Source: Croceibacterium_A sp039927815 (GTDB lineage Bacteria > Pseudomonadota > Alphaproteobacteria > Sphingomonadales > Sphingomonadaceae). Taken from it: a stretch of DNA of 44,296 nucleotides. A model generated the notes under the pieces. That model had not been told where the DNA came from. It saw only the letters and a list, made by a program, of their open reading frames with translations, and ran no database searches. Below, piece by piece: positions 15,910 to 23,108 of the stretch (the stretch's first letter is position 1; every line of letters starts with the position of its first letter). The translations under genes and the position numbers were made by a program. The stretch lies in NCBI GenBank assembly GCA_039927815.1, contig JBDSUJ010000045.1:1-44296 (forward strand), in the 5' to 3' direction.

Positions 15910-16898
15910 CGCCCGGCGATGTCGTCGATCTCGGCCATGCGGTCACGATAGGCATCGGCGACACACGCCTCGCTGCGGCACCCGTCACGATAGGCAAGGA
16001 AGCGATCGCGCGACCGGCGCAAGTCCGCACGGGTCCGCAAATCTGACACGCCGAGCGCCGAATAGTACTGCGCGGCCATTGTGCGGTCGAGCGCGGCGAG
16101 CTCGCCGTTGCCGCACACCATCCGCTCGCCGGCAGTGCGCGCGTAGCGGCAGTTGAAACTGGGGCTTGCCGCGCGGCGTTCAGGCGGTGCGGGCCGGTCA
16201 GCCGGTGGCGCCGGTCGCGACCCATTGGCGGGCCGCTCGGCCGGCGACGCGTGCGGAACGGGTTCGCGCTGCTCCGGAACCGGCTGCGGCGCGGGCCGCT
16301 CAGTTGGCAGCGGGACAAGTTCCGCGCGCGCGACCCGGGTCGTGCCGGACCCCGCCGCGTGCTTGAGGTCGAACGCGGCCAGCTTGTAGATGATCGGTTC
16401 GGCGCCGGTAATTTGATAAACCAGCCCAGTGCCGTCGGAGGCGGGTTGGGCGGCATATTGAATATCCGCGGTTAGCTGATGCGTGCCGCCGAACGCCGCT
16501 TCAGCCCCCGGCGGGATCTGGAGGATGAAACGCCCGCTGCAAACCGTGACATCGAGCGTGGCATCGCGCGACACCACTCGGGGGCTCTCGATCCTGACCA
16601 GCGAACTGGCCTGCAGCGTTTCGAGGTTGACCGGATCGGCGTTGCGGATGCGGATCGCTTCGTCGAACGTGATCTGCTTGAGCCGGTCATACGTTACCGG
16701 TGACGAGCATGCCGCTTGCAGGCGCCTGGCAAGATCGCGCGCGGCGCGTTCGTTGGCAACATCGCCGGTGACCGGCATGGGTTGCGGCTTGCACCCGGCA
16801 AGCCCGCCCAAAAGCGCCGCGCACGCCACGACGATCCGCCAATCAGGATGTGACCCAGTCATCATGCGCGGCAACGCACGACGGAGCGATTCCGCCAT
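15906..16898 (-). CDS. Lipoprotein with C-terminal LprI-type domain
   Basis: About 330 residues if started at 16898. Met codons 12-13 (16865/16862) give a shorter signal sequence, and neither site has a good ribosome site. A hydrophobic segment ending in the lipobox LAGC marks a lipoprotein. The middle is a predicted beta domain (residues about 60-185). A Pro/Ala/Arg-rich linker follows. The last ~85 residues carry the four-cysteine LprI (lysozyme inhibitor-like) pattern: FNCRYARTAGERMVCGNGELAALDRTMAAQY, then RDGCRSEACVADAYRDRMAEID. LprI proteins bind lysozyme-like enzymes in some bacteria. Many homologues are uncharacterised. There is no evident link to the catabolic genes. It overlaps the GMC stop by four bases. 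Confidence 0.75.
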   Translation of the reverse strand: MAESLRRALPRMMTGSHPDWRIVVACAALLGGLAGCKPQPMPVTGDVANERAARDLARRLQAACSSPVTYDRLKQITFDEAIRIRNADPVNLETLQASSLVRIESPRVVSRDATLDVTVCSGRFILQIPPGAEAAFGGTHQLTADIQYAAQPASDGTGLVYQITGAEPIIYKLAAFDLKHAAGSGTTRVARAELVPLPTERPAPQPVPEQREPVPHASPAERPANGSRPAPPADRPAPPERRAASPSFNCRYARTAGERMVCGNGELAALDRTMAAQYYSALGVSDLRTRADLRRSRDRFLAYRDGCRSEACVADAYRDRMAEIDDIAGR

Positions 16899-16928
16899 AG
16901 ATGCAGCCCAAAATCAAACGCATGCGGT

Positions 16929-18398
16929 TCACGCCGCCAGTCCCAGTTCCGAACTGGGGGCAAAATTCCCGTGGAGGCCGAAGCGCAGGCGGATGGGGAT
17001 GTGAATGGTGGCGATCGGGCCCGCCTCGATGCTCAGCGCATCGAACAGCAGCAAGTCCGAGCGGTGATCATCCAAGCGGTTGCATACCTGGACGATCCAG
17101 CCGTCACCTTCGGGCGCGTCTTTCGAGCGCGGGATGAAGCACGGTTCCTGCAGACTCGAAACGGGTCCGCACCACCAATGCTGTTCGGCGCCGCTGTCGA
17201 AATCCTTGAGGAACAGGCAGTTCATCAGCATTCCGCCGGCGCTGCCGCCCTTCATCTCGACCGGACGGCGCAAGTCCATCTCGAGGCTCCAGCTATAACG
17301 CACCGGCTGCCCGGTGAAGCGGTCGTCGATGCGGGGGAACTCGCTGACGGTCTCGGTCAAGCGGTTGATCGCGGCGAACTCGTCGCCGTTGCTCGCCATG
17401 TCGACCACCCAGTCGGTCAGCCGGCTGGCGGCCTGCATCGGGTTGAACGGCGCGTCGTCCACGTCGGGGAAGAACGGGAACATGTTGTTGGCCGCCTCGG
17501 GCGTGACGAAGTGGACTTTGGTCCCCTCCTGCCACGCGTTCATCACGTGGCTGGCAAAGCAGTTGTCGCGCTTGAACCAGCGGATGTCTTCCTGGCGCAG
17601 CTCGCCCGTGCGCGGGATAATCCCGAGATAGACAGGTTTTGACGTATCGAACCCGAAGTGCGGCTTGCCCGCTTCGAGCCGTTCCCAGCTACCGACCGAG
17701 GGCACGATATGGAGCACCAGGTAATCGGGAGTGATACCGAAGTCATGCATCATGCAGTAGTACGGGACCTTGAACCACGCTTCGCGCACCAGCTCGCCCT
17801 CTGGGCTGATTTCGTAATAAGTCACGTCGTCCGAACACAGCCCGCTCGCGGCGTAACCGATCGCCACCATGTTGCCGGTGGCCGGGTCGATCTTGGGATG
17901 CGCGGTGAACGTCTGGCCCGTCATCTTGCCGCCGAACTTTTCGTAGCCGTGGGTGTCCATGCTCGCCGGGTCCATGGTCAGAGCCGGGCTGTCTTCCTTG
18001 AGCGCCCACAGCTTCCCGCCGAACAGGAACGCGTTGGTATTGGCGGTACCGCGGATTTCCCCCGCGACGGCGGGATCGTCGGTCAGCGGGTTACGGTAAT
18101 TGCCGAACAGCGCCTGGCCAGCCTGGTTCTCCAGCTTCCACTTGTCGGTCTGCGCCCAGCGCTGGCGGAAATCGCATCGCCCGTCGTGGAAATGAAATCG
18201 GCTGATCATGCCGTCGCCGTTGAAGGCGATGTCGTCGCCGTGCCGCGGCGGGAACTGCGGGTCGGGCTGCACCCGGTAGAACGCCCCGTCGAGCTCTGCC
18301 GGAATGGTTCCGCTGTGCTGCAGGTCGTTGATGTCGGCCTCGATCCGGCTGGGCGTGTTGAAGCCGGTGAAGGCCGGGGTATCGGGAAATTGCGCCAT
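16929..18398 (-). CDS. Lignostilbene-alpha,beta-dioxygenase (carotenoid oxygenase family)
   Basis: A 489-residue non-haem Fe(II) dioxygenase that cleaves the central double bond of 4-hydroxystilbenes to two aryl aldehydes. The start ATG 18398 has GGAGAG seven bases upstream. The longer frame begins upstream of that site. With this start, the four iron ligands fall at His167 (TAHPK), His218 (MMHDF), His284 (FASHVMNAW) and His476 (FGLHGNF). The phenol-recognising Phe59, Tyr101 and Lys134 of structurally characterised lignostilbene dioxygenases (NOV1, LsdA) are also in place. That residue set separates stilbene cleavers from carotenoid cleavers. In this locus it would act on the stilbene made by the DUF3237 or NTF2-like enzymes. 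It diverges from the AAHS carrier and C1 operon across 158 bases. Confidence 0.95.
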   Translation of the reverse strand: MAQFPDTPAFTGFNTPSRIEADINDLQHSGTIPAELDGAFYRVQPDPQFPPRHGDDIAFNGDGMISRFHFHDGRCDFRQRWAQTDKWKLENQAGQALFGNYRNPLTDDPAVAGEIRGTANTNAFLFGGKLWALKEDSPALTMDPASMDTHGYEKFGGKMTGQTFTAHPKIDPATGNMVAIGYAASGLCSDDVTYYEISPEGELVREAWFKVPYYCMMHDFGITPDYLVLHIVPSVGSWERLEAGKPHFGFDTSKPVYLGIIPRTGELRQEDIRWFKRDNCFASHVMNAWQEGTKVHFVTPEAANNMFPFFPDVDDAPFNPMQAASRLTDWVVDMASNGDEFAAINRLTETVSEFPRIDDRFTGQPVRYSWSLEMDLRRPVEMKGGSAGGMLMNCLFLKDFDSGAEQHWWCGPVSSLQEPCFIPRSKDAPEGDGWIVQVCNRLDDHRSDLLLFDALSIEAGPIATIHIPIRLRFGLHGNFAPSSELGLAA

Positions 18399-18556
18399 GG
18401 GGTTGCTCTCCTGCGGCCTGCTTTGCCGCACGATCGTGAGCGCCGCCACTGATTCCACGAGGCGCAGCGGCCATCGAAGCGCGGTTCGCACAAAAACTGG
18501 TGGAATTTCCGCCACAAATCCACGAATGAAGCCGGGTCCAGGGAGAGGATGAATTC
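18399..18556. promoter_or_regulatory. Divergent promoter region with palindrome
   Basis: This 158-base gap lies between the lignostilbene dioxygenase and the AAHS/C1 operon. An imperfect palindrome, TGGTGGAATTTCCGCCA, lies at 18498-18514, with 7 of 8 arm positions pairing. Immediately after it, CAAATCCAC (18515-18523) is the reverse complement of GTGGATTTG found at 1709-1717. This is a candidate operator close to the start of the C1 operon. The regulator is not encoded in the window. Confidence 0.35.
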
Positions 18557-19933
18557 ATGGCCGGAACGGCAAGTGGCACAAACCCGATCAGGGTGATCGA
18601 CGATAATCCGATGAACTCGCGACAATGGATCGTCATCGTGCTGATGGTTTTCCTCAACGCGCTCGACGGGTTCGACGTGCTGTCCAGCGCCTTTGCCGCC
18701 CCGGGCATCACCAAAGAGTGGGGCATCGAGCGCGCTGCGCTGGGCGTAGTCCTCTCGGCCGAGTTGGTCGGCATGGGCTTCGGCTCCGTGATCCTGGGCG
18801 GTATCGCCGACAAGCTGGGCCGCAAGAACACCATGCTCGCTTGCCTCGTGCTGATGGCTCTCGGCATGTATCTCGCTAGTACCGCGCAGGGTGTGACCCC
18901 GATGGTGGCGTTCCGGTTCCTGACCGGCATCGGCATTGGCGGGATGCTGGCAGCGACCAACGCCGTTACCGCGGAAAGCTCGAACCTGTCGTGGCGCCGA
19001 ACGGCCATTGCCGCTTATGTCGCCGGCTACCCGCTCGGCGCGATTATCGGCGGCGTGGCGGCGTCCGAGTGGCTCCTGCCCGACTACGGCTGGCGGGCCC
19101 TGTTCGTCTTTGGCGCGGTAGTAACTGCCGTGCTCATCCCGGTGGTGATGCTGGCGGTTCCCGAGACCGCCGCCTTTCACGCCGCGAAGCGTAACTTGGC
19201 GGGCGTCAACCGCACACTCGCCGCGTTCGGAAAGCCGGCCATCGCTGACTTGCCACCGATCGAGGGAGCAGCCGCCAAGCCGAGAGTGACGGACATCCTG
19301 TCGAACCCGCAGCTGCGGCCGGTCACGCTGTTGCTGGCGTTCGGGTACATGTTCCACACGATCACATTCTATTACATCCTCAAGTTCGCGGTGCAGATCG
19401 TGTCTGATTACCCGCCGGGCTATCCGCCCCCGGTCGCCGCTACCGTGCTGACCTGGGCCAATGTCGGCGGTTTTCTCGGCAGCCTGACGTTTGGCTTCGT
19501 GATGGCGAGGATCGGCATCAAGTGGCCGACCGCGCTGATGCTCCTGATCGGCTCCGTCGCCGTGGCCGCCTTCGGCCTTGGGCGAGATACGATCTCAGGC
19601 TGGCAATGGGCGACGATCCTGACCGGGTTCTTCACCAACGCGGCCATCAGCGGCTACTATGCCGCGTTCGCCCGGGGCTTCCCCGCTTATGCGCGGGCGA
19701 CAGGAACCGGCTTTGTGCTCGGCATCGGACGGCTCGGAGCGGCAGGCAGCCCGATCATCGCCGGCGCGCTGTTCACGGCCTTGGGCAATGATCAGCTCCT
19801 GACCGTATCGATAATCATGGCGATGGGTTCCGTGCTGTCGCTGATCCTGTTCCTGATGCTGCCCGAACGGGTTGGTGACGATGTGGTCGGACTCACTGCT
19901 GTCGCGGAGCCTGCGCAGATGGCCCCTGCATGA
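18557..19933 (+). CDS. Aromatic acid:H+ symporter family MFS transporter
   Basis: A 458-residue twelve-helix carrier. NALDGFDVLSSAFAAPGI in helix 1 is the DGFD signature of the AAHS family (PcaK/BenK/VanK type), and GGIADKLGRKNTM is the loop 2-3 motif. A second, weaker copy occurs as FGFVMARIGIKWP. It likely imports an aromatic acid, possibly a dimer acid or monomer such as vanillate or ferulate. The start ATG 18557 follows GGGAGAGG. An ATG at 18549 is out of frame. It heads the long rightward operon: the formaldehyde dehydrogenase gene starts nine bases after its stop. This ties aromatic uptake to C1 oxidation. Confidence 0.9.
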   Translation: MAGTASGTNPIRVIDDNPMNSRQWIVIVLMVFLNALDGFDVLSSAFAAPGITKEWGIERAALGVVLSAELVGMGFGSVILGGIADKLGRKNTMLACLVLMALGMYLASTAQGVTPMVAFRFLTGIGIGGMLAATNAVTAESSNLSWRRTAIAAYVAGYPLGAIIGGVAASEWLLPDYGWRALFVFGAVVTAVLIPVVMLAVPETAAFHAAKRNLAGVNRTLAAFGKPAIADLPPIEGAAAKPRVTDILSNPQLRPVTLLLAFGYMFHTITFYYILKFAVQIVSDYPPGYPPPVAATVLTWANVGGFLGSLTFGFVMARIGIKWPTALMLLIGSVAVAAFGLGRDTISGWQWATILTGFFTNAAISGYYAAFARGFPAYARATGTGFVLGIGRLGAAGSPIIAGALFTALGNDQLLTVSIIMAMGSVLSLILFLMLPERVGDDVVGLTAVAEPAQMAPA

Positions 19934-19942
19934 CGACCGCCG

Positions 19943-21055
19943 ATGAAAGCTAGGGCCGCCGTCGCCTTTGCGCCCAAGCAGCCGCTCGAGATCGTCGAAC
20001 TCGATCTCGACTCCCCCCGCGCGGGCGAGGTGCTGGTCGAGATCATGGCCACGGGCATCTGCCATACCGACGCCTACACGCTCGACGGGCTGGATTCCGA
20101 GGGGCTGTTCCCTTCGGTGCTGGGCCACGAAGGCGCGGGGATCGTGCGCGAGGTCGGTCCGGGGGTTACCAGCGTCAAGCCCGGCGACCACGTGATCCCG
20201 CTGTACACGCCCGAGTGCCGCCAATGTAAATCGTGCCTCAGCGGCAAGACCAACCTGTGCACCGCGATCCGCGCCACCCAGGGCAAGGGGCTGATGCCCG
20301 ACGGGACCAGCCGGTTCTCGTACAAAGGCGAGACGATCTTCCACTACATGGGCTGTTCGACGTTCTCGAACTTCACCGTGCTGCCCGAGATCGCGGTCGC
20401 CAGGATCCGCGAGGATGCGCCGTTCAAGACCAGTTGCTACATCGGCTGCGGGGTCACCACCGGGGTCGGCGCGGTGACCAATACCGCCAAAGTCCAGGCC
20501 GGCGATAACGTGGTGGTGTTCGGGCTCGGCGGGATCGGGCTCAACGTCATCCAGGGCGCGCGGCTGGTCGGCGCCGACAAGATCATCGGCGTCGACATCA
20601 ATCCCGAGCGCGAGGCATGGGGTCGCCAGTTCGGCATGACCCATTTTCTCAACTCCGCCGGCCTGAGCCGCGAGGAAACCGTCGCCCGAATCGTCGAGCT
20701 GACCGACGGCGGGGCCGATTATACCTTCGATGCCACCGGCAACACCGAAGTCATGCGCACCGCGCTCGAAGCGTGCCATCGCGGGTGGGGCACCAGCGTG
20801 GTGATCGGCGTGGCGGAGGCAGGCAAGGAAATCGCCACCCGCCCGTTCCAGCTGGTCACCGGGCGCAACTGGCGCGGGACCGCGTTCGGCGGCGCCAAGG
20901 GCCGCACCGATGTGCCCAAAATCGTCGACTGGTACATGGACGGCAAGATCCAGATCGACCCGATGATTACCCACGTCCTGACGCTTGAGGACATCAATCG
21001 CGGCTTCGACCTGATGCACAGCGGCGAGAGCATTCGCAGCGTCGTCGTTTACTGA
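19943..21055 (+). CDS. frmA: S-(hydroxymethyl)glutathione dehydrogenase / class III alcohol dehydrogenase
   Basis: A 370-residue zinc alcohol dehydrogenase of class III. GICHTDAYTLDG and GHEGAG carry catalytic-zinc ligands. The structural-zinc loop is ECRQCKSCLSGKTNLC, and the NAD Rossmann motif is GLGGIGLNVIQG. The FHYMGCSTFSNF and GRNWRGTAFGG blocks are diagnostic of the glutathione-dependent formaldehyde dehydrogenase. It oxidises S-hydroxymethylglutathione, the spontaneous adduct of formaldehyde and glutathione, to S-formylglutathione with NAD. It is the second gene of the operon and the first of a complete formaldehyde-to-CO2 route. The ribosome site before ATG 19943 is weak, which suits coupling to the transporter nine bases upstream. 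Confidence 0.96.
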   Translation: MKARAAVAFAPKQPLEIVELDLDSPRAGEVLVEIMATGICHTDAYTLDGLDSEGLFPSVLGHEGAGIVREVGPGVTSVKPGDHVIPLYTPECRQCKSCLSGKTNLCTAIRATQGKGLMPDGTSRFSYKGETIFHYMGCSTFSNFTVLPEIAVARIREDAPFKTSCYIGCGVTTGVGAVTNTAKVQAGDNVVVFGLGGIGLNVIQGARLVGADKIIGVDINPEREAWGRQFGMTHFLNSAGLSREETVARIVELTDGGADYTFDATGNTEVMRTALEACHRGWGTSVVIGVAEAGKEIATRPFQLVTGRNWRGTAFGGAKGRTDVPKIVDWYMDGKIQIDPMITHVLTLEDINRGFDLMHSGESIRSVVVY

Positions 21056-21074
21056 TTTTTCAAGGAGCAAAAAC

Positions 21075-21455
21075 ATGTTCAATCACGCATTTCTCGGCAC
21101 CAATAACATTGAGAAGGCCCGCCATTTCTACGACAAGGTGATGGGTGCGCTCGGTTTCGAAGGTCACGCACTCCCGCACGGCACCGTCTATCCCAGCGAA
21201 GCCGGGTCGCTGATCGTGGCCAAGCCGGCGAACGGCGAAGACGCCACCGTGTCGAACGGCCATACGCTGGGCCTCAAGGCCAAGAGCTATGACGAAGTCG
21301 ACGCATGGCACAAGGCGGGGCTCGACGCCGGCGGCACTGATGAAGGCGCGCCGGGTTTCCGCAAAAACAGCCCGGGCAACATGTACGGCGCTTATCTCCG
21401 CGATCCCGACGGCCACAAGATCTGCGCCTTCACGCCCAACGTCGGTGAACGCTGA
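21075..21455 (+). CDS. VOC (glyoxalase/dioxygenase-fold) protein, first of pair
   Basis: A 126-residue single vicinal-oxygen-chelate domain. The N-terminal strand-helix is HAFLGTNNIEKARHFYDKVMGALGF, and the last strand is GNMYGAYLRDPDGHKICAF. His4 could be a metal ligand, but the usual final Glu after the DPDG turn is replaced (HKICAF), so glyoxalase I activity is unlikely. It lies between the formaldehyde dehydrogenase and S-formylglutathione hydrolase genes and starts 19 bases after the former. This placement beside glutathione-linked enzymes suggests a role with a glutathione or formaldehyde adduct. The exact function is unknown. Confidence 0.85.
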   Translation: MFNHAFLGTNNIEKARHFYDKVMGALGFEGHALPHGTVYPSEAGSLIVAKPANGEDATVSNGHTLGLKAKSYDEVDAWHKAGLDAGGTDEGAPGFRKNSPGNMYGAYLRDPDGHKICAFTPNVGER

Positions 21456-21839
21456 GTGTACAGCCATGTCATGGTCGGGACTGACGATCCCGACGCCGCC
21501 CGCAAATTCTATGATGCAACGTTCGAGGCGCTGGGGATCACCGGCCAGCACACCCCGAATGGCGCATTCTACGGCTCGCCTGAAACCGGCATGTTCGGCA
21601 TCGGCAAACCACGCGACGGGCAGCCGGCAACGCATGCCAACGGCGGAACGATTGGCCTAAATGCCCAGACCAAGGACCAGGTCCAGGCCTGGCACCAGGC
21701 CGCATTGGCAAACGGCGGGACGTGTGACGGGCCGCCGGGCAAACGCGACATGGCCGAAATGCCGCTCTACGGTGCTTATGTCCGCGATCCGGTGGGCAAC
21801 AAGCTGTGCGCCTTCTGCCACGGGGAAGCGGCCAAATAA
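21456..21839 (+). CDS. VOC (glyoxalase/dioxygenase-fold) protein, second of pair
   Basis: A 127-residue paralogue of the preceding gene, with matching blocks HVMVGTDDPDAARKFYDATFEALG and PLYGAYVRDPVGNKLCAF. The start is GTG 21456, directly after the TGA of the first copy (TGAGTG), so translation is coupled and the two proteins may form a heterodimer. VOC sites are normally built from two domains. As in the first copy, the last-strand Glu is replaced (KLCAF). A Met-Ala-Glu-Met-rich loop (RDMAEMP) differs from the first copy. Context as above; function unknown. Confidence 0.85.
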   Translation: MYSHVMVGTDDPDAARKFYDATFEALGITGQHTPNGAFYGSPETGMFGIGKPRDGQPATHANGGTIGLNAQTKDQVQAWHQAALANGGTCDGPPGKRDMAEMPLYGAYVRDPVGNKLCAFCHGEAAK

Positions 21840-21840
21840 G

Positions 21841-22680
21841 GTGACGATCGAAACCGTCACCGAGACCAGAAGCTTCGGCGGTACCCAAGGCGTCTATCGT
21901 CACGAATCGAAGGAGACGGACACCGCGATGACGTTCGCGGTGTTCGTCCCTGATCATGCGCCCGAGGCTAAGCTGCCGGTGCTGTGGTATCTGTCGGGAC
22001 TGACTTGCACGCACGCCAATGTCATGGACAAGGGCGAGTACCGACGGGCCTGCGCCGAGCACGGGGTGATCTTCATTGCGCCTGACACCAGCCCGCGCGG
22101 GGACGGCGTGCCCGACGCGGAGGGTTATGATTTCGGACAGGGGGCGGGCTTTTACCTCGATGCGACGGCCCAACCGTGGGCGGCAAATTTCCGCATGCGC
22201 AGCTATCTCGAGCATGAGTTGCCGGCGCTGATCGCCGAGCACTTCCCCATCGACACAGCGCGCCAGGGGATAACCGGGCATTCAATGGGCGGGCACGGCG
22301 CGCTGACCATCAGTCTGCGCAATCCCGGTCGATTCCGCTCGACCAGCGCGTTCGCGCCGATCTGCAGCCCGATTGAGTGCCCGTGGGGTGACAACGCGCT
22401 CGGCGGCTATCTCGGCCCAGACCGGGGAAACTGGCGGCAGTACGATGCCTGCGCGCTGATCGCCGACGGCGCGCGCCTACCCGACTTGCTGGTCGACCAG
22501 GGAACCGCCGACAAGTTCCTCGACGAGCAACTCAAGACTCATTTGCTGGACGAAGCGTGCCGCAAGGGGCAGATGCGCGCCACGATCAGGATGCAGGTTG
22601 GCTACGACCATTCCTATTTCTTCATCAGCACATTCATGGCCGATCACATCGCCTGGCATGCCGAAAGACTGACTCAATGA
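21841..22680 (+). CDS. fghA: S-formylglutathione hydrolase
   Basis: A 279-residue serine hydrolase of the esterase D family. LSGLTCTHANVMDKG forms the oxyanion region, the nucleophile is Ser148 in GHSMGGHGAL, and the Asp and His of the triad lie in DQGTADKF and YDHSYFF. It hydrolyses S-formylglutathione to formate and glutathione, the second step of formaldehyde detoxification. The start is GTG 21841, one base after the VOC stop. A longer in-frame extension overlaps the VOC gene and is not credible. Its ATGA overlap with fdsG (22677-22680) couples it directly to formate dehydrogenase synthesis. Confidence 0.95.
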   Translation: MTIETVTETRSFGGTQGVYRHESKETDTAMTFAVFVPDHAPEAKLPVLWYLSGLTCTHANVMDKGEYRRACAEHGVIFIAPDTSPRGDGVPDAEGYDFGQGAGFYLDATAQPWAANFRMRSYLEHELPALIAEHFPIDTARQGITGHSMGGHGALTISLRNPGRFRSTSAFAPICSPIECPWGDNALGGYLGPDRGNWRQYDACALIADGARLPDLLVDQGTADKFLDEQLKTHLLDEACRKGQMRATIRMQVGYDHSYFFISTFMADHIAWHAERLTQ

Positions 22681-23108
22681 GCACCAAGGAACAGCGGATC
22701 GGCGAGATTGTCGCTGGCCACGCGCAGACCGAAGGCGCGTTGCTGCCGATCCTCCACGACGTGCAGGCCCAATTTGGCTGCGTCGACGGTGAAAGCGAAG
22801 CGCTGATCGCGCACGGCCTGAACCTGAGCCGCGCGGACGTGCACGGGGTGGTCAGCTTCTACCACGATTTCCACGATCACGCCGACAGCCGTCCCGAAGT
22901 GCAAATCTGCCGTGCCGAGGCATGCAAGGCACGCGGGGTCGAGGCGCTGATGCAGGCCGCAACGAAGGCCGCCGGCGACCGGGTGAAGCTCCACAGCGTC
23001 TATTGCCTCGGGCTCTGCAGCGTCGGTCCGGCGGCGCGGGTGGGCGACCGACTCCACGCGCGGCTCGATCGCGCCGGCCTGGTCCAGGTGATCGAGGCCG
23101 CCCGATGA
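22677..23108 (+). CDS. fdsG: NAD-dependent formate dehydrogenase gamma subunit (NuoE-like)
   Basis: A 143-residue thioredoxin-like [2Fe-2S] ferredoxin subunit, homologous to NuoE. The cluster cysteines are in ICRAEACKARG and YCLGLCSVGP. It passes electrons between FdsA and the FMN/NAD site of FdsB in the soluble cytoplasmic formate dehydrogenase. The start ATG 22677 overlaps the previous stop by four bases, and its own stop overlaps fdsB the same way (23105-23108). Confidence 0.93.
   Translation: MSTKEQRIGEIVAGHAQTEGALLPILHDVQAQFGCVDGESEALIAHGLNLSRADVHGVVSFYHDFHDHADSRPEVQICRAEACKARGVEALMQAATKAAGDRVKLHSVYCLGLCSVGPAARVGDRLHARLDRAGLVQVIEAAR

Noticed and set aside
21075..21839. Lactoylglutathione lyase (glyoxalase I) assignment for the VOC pair
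   Set aside because: The metal-ligand Glu of the last strand is replaced in both proteins, and sequences are closer to generic VOC proteins.
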